This document shows, piece after piece, positions 56,760-64,000 of a stretch of DNA of 64,000 nucleotides. Numbering within the stretch: the first letter of the stretch is position 1; every line of letters begins with the position of its first letter. Made by a program: the position numbers and the translations under genes. The stretch is from the NCBI RefSeq assembly GCF_910596095.1, contig NC_056550.1:27605199-27669198 (forward strand), given 5' to 3'. This stretch comes from Thunnus maccoyii. Lineage: Eukaryota > Chordata > Actinopteri > Scombriformes > Scombridae. The notes beneath the pieces are model-generated. The model saw nothing but the letters and a program-made list of their open reading frames with translations, had not been told where the DNA came from and did not search any database.

Positions 56760-59700
56760 TAATACTCACCAGAGCAACCAAATGTGGATTCATCCGCCGC
56801 TGAAAGTAGTCCCACAAACGCACTGTTTCCTCTCCAGCTGTTTCAGGAAGTCACTGAACCTTTTTTTAAACATGAAACTTGAGCGATTTATTTAAAGATT
56901 CAGAGACGATGTTGTTGAAAGACAAACTGATACTCTGCTGGTTTTGGGCTTTTCATGGGATTTGTTGACAATAAGACAAATATAGAACGATGTGTCAACT
57001 AGAGCTGCAACATTTAGTCGACTAATCAATTAGCTGATCAACAGAAAATGAAGCAGCAACTATTTTAATCATCAATTAATTCATTTTTAAGCAAAAATGC
57101 CAAAAATGTGATGCTTTTCCTGGTCTTACATCACAGATAATCTGATATATTTGGACTGTTGGTTGGAGAAAATCAGACGTTTTTCACAGTTTTGATGTTT
57201 TTTTTTTTTACTAAAATGATTAATCAATAATGAAAATACTGGTTAGTTGCAGCTGTAGTTCCAGTCTGATCCTTTTAAAACTCTTCTCTCCTCTCATACG
57301 CACAAATTCAACCTCGACTGCGATGAAATACTGACACAGCCGCTGCTGCCGCCGCCGCCGCAGCGCTCCGAGCGTCTGTCATTACATCGTCGTTCTTCAC
57401 CGTCAGTGATTTATTTCCTGAATCAGTCAAACGCCGTCGTTCTCCTCGCTCATAGAGTTCAGCTGCAGTCACGAGGCGACGATCACAACCGTAGATTTAA
57501 CTTTTACGACTGATTATCTGCAAGTTTCCCAGCGAAGGAGTTTCACGGAAGAACGGCGAAGCGGTTAAAAGGGAAACGTTATCGAGAAACTGAACCGACT
57601 TTTGTCATTTTTGTTTGTGAGTGTTTCTGTTTTCATCCTCGTTCTTCTGTCATGCTGTTGTTTTTTTTTTTTACACTAAGTGCTACATAATTAGTTTAGT
57701 TGTAATGAGATCCAGGTCGTCATGTGACTCTGCATTCCAGGAAACTAATTACAAGTGACTGACTTCATTTGATTGGGATGAAATCAGCCGAAGCTGCTTC
57801 GGTTTGTGCTTTTTCTTTTTCTTTCACCAACTAACATTCATTAGAGGTAAAAGATGATAAATTAGGAAGAATTTCAAGTTTTTTTTTTCCACTTTGACAA
57901 GATACAGTTTGTAGTTTCTCTAGTTGCTCCATCGCTTTGGTTCAGAGTGAAATATCTCCTCAATTATTAGATGAATTTCCATAAAATTTATATAATAATC
58001 AACATCCATGTTCCCCGCAGGCTGTATTGTAATAACTGGTAATATTAAAAAATCTCACTAGTAACTTAAAGGAGCACTGCAGGGATTCTTGTTAGTACAC
58101 ATTTATAAATTTAGGGGATTCACAAGAGGGAAAAAAAAGGTCAAAATTGAACCAGCGGAGACATCCTGACGTTTTAGTCCCTCCAGTATGAGCTAAGATC
58201 CAAAAATGCTGGTTCCTACAATTCCCATAATGCAACTGGATAGTGTTGTTTGTTAAACACTCCCTGTGTTTGTAACGCAGACTTTCTGTTAAAGGTTTAA
58301 TTGGTTAACAGTAAAGGTTTTGACCACTAGTAGTAAAGATGAAGAAGAAGAAAAATAATTGGCTGTTTGACAGACCTGGAGGATTCACATGATCACAATA
58401 AGAAAACGTTTTGGTGAGAAACACTAAGAAACTTTATTTAGTTGACAAGAAAACTGCACATGGCTCCTTTTTAAAGACATCAAGTCGAAGCTGAGATAAC
58501 CCTGATGACATCACTGTGACATCATCCAAAAAAAAAAAGCATCTGAATGAGATGGAGCATGACTTACACTTCCTGAAGATATAATCATCTCTGATCTTTA
58601 TCACGAATAAATCCTCCTCAAAGCTGAGAGTCTTCTTCAGTCTTCAGTGACGTCGTCGGTACAAACACGTCACACTGTAAACAGCTGATTCAACTGACTT
58701 TAAATGGGTCAAACTGGCAAAAAAATGTAAACAAATGTAGGCAACATGGTTGACATCCCCCAAAGCATTATGGGAACTGTAGTTCCACAGCTGAGAGCAT
58801 GATTATCCCCCAAATTTAAGTCAGACGAGAAACAAAGAAGAATAATAGGAGTGACACAATTCATATGAACTTTTTTTCTGTATTTTTATAACTGAAGCTC
58901 AGAATACTTTATTCCTGGACACTGACTCTCTCCTCTCTGTTTCCACAGTAACAGTAACCATGACAAGTAAAGTCCTCTTGATTTGGTGGAGTAAACCTTT
59001 TAACATATTGACGTCTCTTCTTGCACATCCTCAAACCATAAATATATATATATATATAATACTAACACACACAAACGTCTCATCACTGTAATGCCAAATA
59101 TCTGTAATTTGACGCCTCCCTCTGGTCGTCTCGTAGGATCAGAAACAAACTTTGGACCTCAACTTTTATCCATTTTCGGTGTGTTTACGATGAGCCGCTA
59201 GCGTGGCTGTCGACTCTCAGTCTTGTTCTTTTCTTTTTCATTTCCAGCCTTGTTGTTATTGATTCCCTTCACGTCGTCACTCATTTTAAACTGATGCCAA
59301 ACCAACACAGTGCTACTACGGGCCTTAAGACACGTTGTGTTTTCAGACAGCTGTTTGTAATGTCGAGGTGGGAAAGGGCAGCAAATATAGAACTATATCT
59401 TAGATGCTGTAGTTTTCTATTTGTGTTGAAAAGTGTCAATTAATGAATTAAATTCTCTCGTTAATTTATTGCTGAATTAAACATGAAGGGGGGGGTTTGG
59501 TTGGTCAAATTTGTTTCATGTTGCGACTGCAATGGATGCAATCTATCTCAAGGATATTAAGGGAAATGCATGTGTACTATGAAGGTGATTTTATACTTGA
59601 ATGTAGTAATTGAGAATGGCACCTGAACTTTCGCTTGCTTGTTTTTATTATCAATAAAATGTTATTTTGAACAGTTGTAGTGTGATTCACATGAATGAAC

Positions 59701-60320
59701 AGAAAACTGTATGATATATTATGGGTAATGTGAAAAGAGCTGTGGTCAACAGGAACGTACTGGAGGATAAATTGATCTTTAATTGGGTTATTTTATTTGA
59801 TTGACTTGTTGACATTAATGTAGTTTTATTTGCTGTTAAAATGTGACAAAACTGAACAGGAGCAACTACAACCTCCAACAACCTCAATCATTGTGTTTAG
59901 ATGTTAACAAACATATTATGAGGCTGTGAAAACATCCAAATACTCAAATCTGAAATCACTCTTGTCCAAACAATTTCTTTTTAATTGATGTTCAAGAAGC
60001 GTATATAGACACATACAAATACGCATGAATACACAAATAAAATAAAATAAACTTAATTAATGAAATTAATTCAAAACATTTTTAAATTTTTTTAGAGACA
60101 TTAGTTAATATTTGTAAAGATCCAACTTTTTTGATCATTTGGTTTTGGTTTGAGCATTTCAATAATGCAATAAACATCAATAATATTAAAATACATATTT
60201 TAAGTAATTATTGAAACAAATGAATAACGCGTCCTGCTACTTGGCGATTTAGTTTTGATAATGAAACATATTTTATTGTCTCTATTGTCATAAAAATAGA
60301 AGAATATAAGGACTTTTTAA
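56760..60320. other. Intergenic, no gene recognised
   Basis: It contains the 'gctgcaacta' repeat at about 57000-57260, a short CCG-repeat patch (about 57345-57365) and AT-rich sequence. 'gtttttattatcaataaaat' near 59650 looks like a polyadenylation site, so a long mfsd11 3' UTR or an unknown non-coding transcript could end here. No protein-coding exon is supported. Confidence 0.45.
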
Positions 60321-60383
60321 AAATTTATAATATGAGATCTGGTATTTTTTTACCGCTCCGTGAACGCAGCATGAGCGCCGCTT

Positions 60384-60396
60384 GTTGCCTAGCAAC
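60384..60396. promoter_or_regulatory. RFX-type X-box upstream of the QRICH2-like gene
   Basis: GTTGCCTAGCAAC is a near-palindromic match to the X-box pattern GTNRCC N(0-3) RGYAAC bound by RFX factors. It lies about 620 bases upstream of the start codon at 61014 and in a GC-richer island. Confidence 0.5.
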
Positions 60397-61013
60397 CGGG
60401 ACGCTGCGAGTTAAGTCCAACGTGGGAACCCGCGCGGAGGGAACAGCGTCAAGTCAGAGAGACTCAAAACGACGACATCCGGTCAGAAACTTAGAAATAA
60501 AAGCCCTACTGGCGAACAGAGGCGAAGGTCATTGTAAGAATGTCACAGTGGAACATAAAAAGTGGGGAAATACTGAGCATAATTATGTTAAGAGTGAAAC
60601 AACTTAATTGCCTTTACTTTAAATAAACGCTGCTGTTCGTCAGAATGTTTTTTCTTCGTTACGGCTTCACTTTGAAGGGCGACTGTCGTTTTCCGGTGAA
60701 TCTGTCGAGCTTGACGCGCTGCTTCAGCCGAGGCTGCTGTTTTCTCTTGAACATCGTTAACAACCTCCGAGATTCCTGCCGGTGTGATGCTGGGCCCTTC
60801 TCACATCAGAGAAAGTGTTTTTTATTATAGTTTTTTAAACTTTATACAATATATTTCTGTTTCTAATCAACACGAGGGTCATTACGAGCGGAATTTGTTT
60901 GCTAAAATGTAGAAGTGGCGGTGATATTTTAAGTGTGATAAGCTAGCAAACGTTAGCTTAACTTTAATCAACGGTTAAACGGACAGAGCTGCGGGTCTTC
61001 ATATAAAACCAAC

Positions 61014-61406
61014 ATGTCGGAGGAGAGCATCAGCTTGTATGAGCTCTTAAACTTATCCATCGGGACTCCCCAGACGGGAGCTGTGAACTTCAGCGCCCTC
61101 CACGAACTGCTCCACGCCGTGTTGAAGCAGCTGGGTCTCCGGGAGATGAAGATCCGGTGGAAGGAGCTTCCTCCCGGGCTCGGCGGCCGCGGGCACCCGG
61201 AGCCTCTGATGGAGGTCTCCGGTACCGAGCAGGACAGCGACACCGAGGAGAAGCTGCACCGCGCACAGAGGGGCATGTCCGCGGCGGAGCGGGAGGCTCA
61301 GCCCGGTACCGAGCTGCTGGAGCGGACCCCGTCCTCCGGCACCGCGGCGGACGGTCAGCGGAGGCTCCAGACCCGCATCCAGAGCTGCGAGGACGGCATG
61401 TCCAAG
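61014..61406 (+). CDS. qrich2: First coding exon of a QRICH2/C16orf96-like protein (partial)
   Basis: An ATG in 'accaacatgtc' opens 131 codons to an AAG/gtgaga donor after 61406. The N-terminus, 'LYELLNLSIGTPQTGAVNF' followed by 'ALHELLHAVLKQLGL', resembles the opening of the DUF4795 proteins QRICH2 and C16orf96, where a LxxLxNLAIGxPxxGxVNFxALHxLLH pattern is typical. The rest is charged, with EQDSDTEEKLHRAQRG and 'RRLQTRIQSCEDGMSK', a likely coiled coil. QRICH2 is known as a sperm-flagellum protein. Proximity to srsf2/mfsd11 favours QRICH2 over C16orf96. I could not place later exons in the remaining 2.6 kb, so the gene continues past the window or through exons I missed. Confidence 0.6.
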
Positions 61407-61779
61407 GTGAGAACTCCTTCAGTCACTTCTATCAAATGAAACAACATTTATTTTTAATATTTACTGAACCAAAAGTAATAAACTCTATAATATGAATTTT
61501 AACCAAAAGTTCCAAACAAGATTTTCTTTTAAATATTAAAGGACGAGTTTACAGAAAACAAACGATCCTTCAATCTCCACATTTTCTTTATCCTGATAAT
61601 GTAACTTATATATTATTATTATCACATTCCAGTGGTTACTGTTAATAAGTACATTAGTATTTTCATTTTATGCTACTTTATAGGCAAGACAAGTTTAAAA
61701 AAAATACTTCACATAAAACACATAAAAGGCTTGAAGACAACATGTAAAAGAAACAAACGTTCAAATAGAATTTAATAAT

Positions 61780-62240
61780 AAACTGACACATTTCATTACA
61801 AGTGAGCTCAATGTGCTTTACATTGAAAAACAACATATATAAATATTAACATGAGAACATAAAGCAATATAAATATTAGAATATAAGCATGAAGCATCCA
61901 CCCAACGTACATTAAACACACAGCAATTAAAAAAACCCAAAAATATCAACACAGTCAAATAGAAACAACTGTTTAGAATAAGACTTTAGTCTTGATTTAA
62001 AGAACTGAGAGTTACAGCAGACCTGCAGTTTTCTGGGAGTTTGTTCAGATATGTGGAGCATAAAAACTGAACTCTGAGGACAGAAAACAGACCTGATCCA
62101 GACCTGATCCAGACCTGATCCAGACCACCTGAGAGGTCTGGATGTTTCATAACGTAGCAGCAGTATTTTAAACAGACATGAAGTAAAGATCTGAGACCTG
62201 GACTGATATGATCCACTTTCTGAGTCTTAGTGAGAAAATA
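61780..62240 (-). repeat. Fish retroposon fragment in the QRICH2-like intron
   Basis: 'gagctcaatgtgctttacat' at the left and 'ggaccacct'-like sequences with 'tctgagtcttag' at the right fit the reverse complement of a common fish LINE 3' region. Within it, 'agacctgatcc' is repeated three times in tandem (about 62089-62123). Confidence 0.5.
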
Positions 62241-62454
62241 TTTATATTTTTATACATTTTGAAGGCAAATATTGTACTTTTTTAATCCACTACATTTATC
62301 TGATAGATTCAGATTATTAATACAAAATGAATGAATAAATTCTATTTTCATAGATTCAGCTACCTGGCAGTGTATAAGTGTTCATGTTTAAATGATGTTT
62401 ACACATGAATGTGTTTATAATTATAATCCAGTAATATGATAAAAATGATCCTGA

Positions 62455-62515
62455 TTATATTATATTATATTATATTATATTATATTATATTATATTATAT
62501 TATATTATATTATAT
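62455..62515. repeat. (TTATA)n microsatellite
   Basis: A 5-base unit is repeated about twelve times in the intron of the QRICH2-like gene. Confidence 0.95.
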
Positions 62516-62519
62516 TTAA

Positions 62520-64000
62520 ATCTCCACCTTTTCTTTTCCAAAATATAAAATAATATAAAGTAAATCAAACTTGTGTGGTGACAGATGAAACTTAATCCTA
62601 ATAATTTATTATCATCATCACGTTCCACCAAACCATTCATTGATTAATTCATTGATTAATTGATAATGAACATAACTGTTAGTTAGATCTCCAGTGTTTG
62701 ATGGTTCAGGTGTGTTGCACTAGAGGCCACGCCCCAGGAAGTGATGTCACAACAGGTGTTTTTCCCTTGGCTGCCGGTGGAGGACGCCTGCTGTGACATC
62801 ACCGATCAGACGCCGCCGACACGCTTCAGTCCCGACAGAACGGAGCGGCAGCGATGATTTATACGATCGATACGACTCGTCCTGATCGCTGACGATCACA
62901 TGACCGACCAGCGTAGCTGAGCAGGAAGGAGTTCTACTGCTGACGTCACATTAGAGACCACACTGACTGTGGGTTTGCTGATTTATGAGTTTTAATATAA
63001 AAATGTTACAACTGACAGATTTTAGTAGGAATTTATTGTTAAAAATGAGATTTGTGGAGCGTCGCTGTAGCTTGTTTCCTGTCTGTCTCCTCGCCTATCT
63101 GACGTTTCTCTCATCAAGTCTTTTACTGACGGATCCACACAAAGAATTGGAGGGAAAATTCAGTTTGTAGAAGCTTGAACATAAATTGTTGAGTAATACT
63201 GAGGAGACGCTTCAACATCTGATCAATCAGACGTCACGTTTGCAGGAAAATTCATAATGAAAACATCATATTTTGGATACAAACGTTTCATCATTCTAAT
63301 CATAATTTGTCCAAACTCAACATCTCCAGAGACGGTTTCTTCTTCACTGTTTACTTTATGTTACAACTAGATCAAAAACGTCTTCCACCGTCTCCATGGG
63401 TCACATGACCCTCTCCCACGACAGTAGCTGCTCTTCTTCTTCTCTTGCATCTCTGGCGGGGCGGCGGTGAACATGTCAGTGTAGTATTAAGCCGTTGATG
63501 ACAGAGCAGAGCACAATAGGAGATCATCTCAAATGACCTCAGCGTGTCTGCGTTCAGGTTTCTGAGCAGAAGACAGAAGCTGAACTTCAGCATCGTCTCA
63601 AACAGACGAAGCAGGTTGAGACGCAGCGAAGGAGAGACAAACCTTTGATTATTGCGAGATGCGTTGAATAAAAATGGAGGAGTTTTTGTTATCAACCCCC
63701 CCCCCCTCGTCTGTGTGATGGGGGGTAATTAGTCCCCCGCTGAGATGACTGGCTGTCAGCGTCTGAATGGCTGTCAGGTGAAAAGCGGGACGTCGGGCAG
63801 CTGCAGGTGATGCTGCGTCTTTCACAAGCCCGTCTGAATCATTCATGTCCTGTGTGGGCAAAGCTCGGGTCAGCTGCCATATCCGCTGACTTAACCGTGA
63901 CCAGGTGACCCGGCCTGCCCCCCCAACCCCCCCCTCCTCCTCCCCCCCGTCCCATCAGGGCACAGTGGTTTAGCCAGTAAACGCCACATGTCATGGAGAT
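62520..64000. other. Probable intron, no exon recognised
   Basis: It lies downstream of the first QRICH2-like exon. It has C-runs (63697-63707 and 63918-63948) and no open frame with family resemblance. Confidence 0.4.

Noticed and set aside
60332-60607. 91-codon plus-strand ORF upstream of the QRICH2-like gene
   Set aside because: It overlaps the X-box promoter region, has no family resemblance and is probably chance in a GC-richer patch.

Overview
The window looks like nuclear DNA from a teleost fish, probably a spiny-rayed (percomorph) one. The genes are split by GT-AG introns, the recognisable proteins are vertebrate, and the spaces between them are packed with AT-rich microsatellites, LINE 3' ends and short inverted-repeat elements of the kind common in fish. 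The gene order eif1, srsf2, mfsd11, qrich2-like matches part of the human 17q25 neighbourhood for SRSF2, MFSD11 and QRICH2.

Layout. 1-4.4 kb: repeats, a hAT-type transposase remnant and an odd degenerate GGGCACTT-rich stretch. 4.4-12.4 kb (+): a two-domain trypsin-like serine protease with a GPI-anchor-like tail; domain 1 is intact and domain 2 has lost catalytic residues. 12.4-15.9 kb: nested repeats. 15.96-19.69 kb (-): a small cysteine-rich single-pass membrane protein of 113 residues, reconstructed from four exons, the first with only six coding bases. 19.7-26.4 kb: no gene recognised. 26.4-28.5 kb (-): eif1, complete, with a TATA/GC-box promoter. 28.6-37.5 kb: repeats, microsatellites and probably the 3' UTR of srsf2. 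37.5-39.05 kb (-): srsf2, complete coding region. 39.4-43.1 kb: LINE remnant, microsatellite and an inverted-repeat element. 43.18-46.23 kb (-): an unusual srsf2 duplicate with two RRM domains in one exon and no RS domain, whose splice donor is phase-compatible with a downstream exon encoding a basic patch and a leucine-zipper-like helix. 49.2-56.0 kb (+): mfsd11, complete, 450 residues. 60.9-61.4 kb (+): first coding exon of a QRICH2/C16orf96-like gene, with an RFX-type X-box upstream. The remainder is repeats.

No operon-like logic applies. The housekeeping genes (eif1, srsf2, mfsd11) act in translation start-site selection, splicing and membrane transport. The most unusual items are the tandem-RRM srsf2 derivative with its possible new C-terminus, the cysteine-rich membrane protein, and the protease paired with a pseudoprotease domain. 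All exon joins were inferred by eye from splice signals, phase and family resemblance; none is supported by transcript data here.
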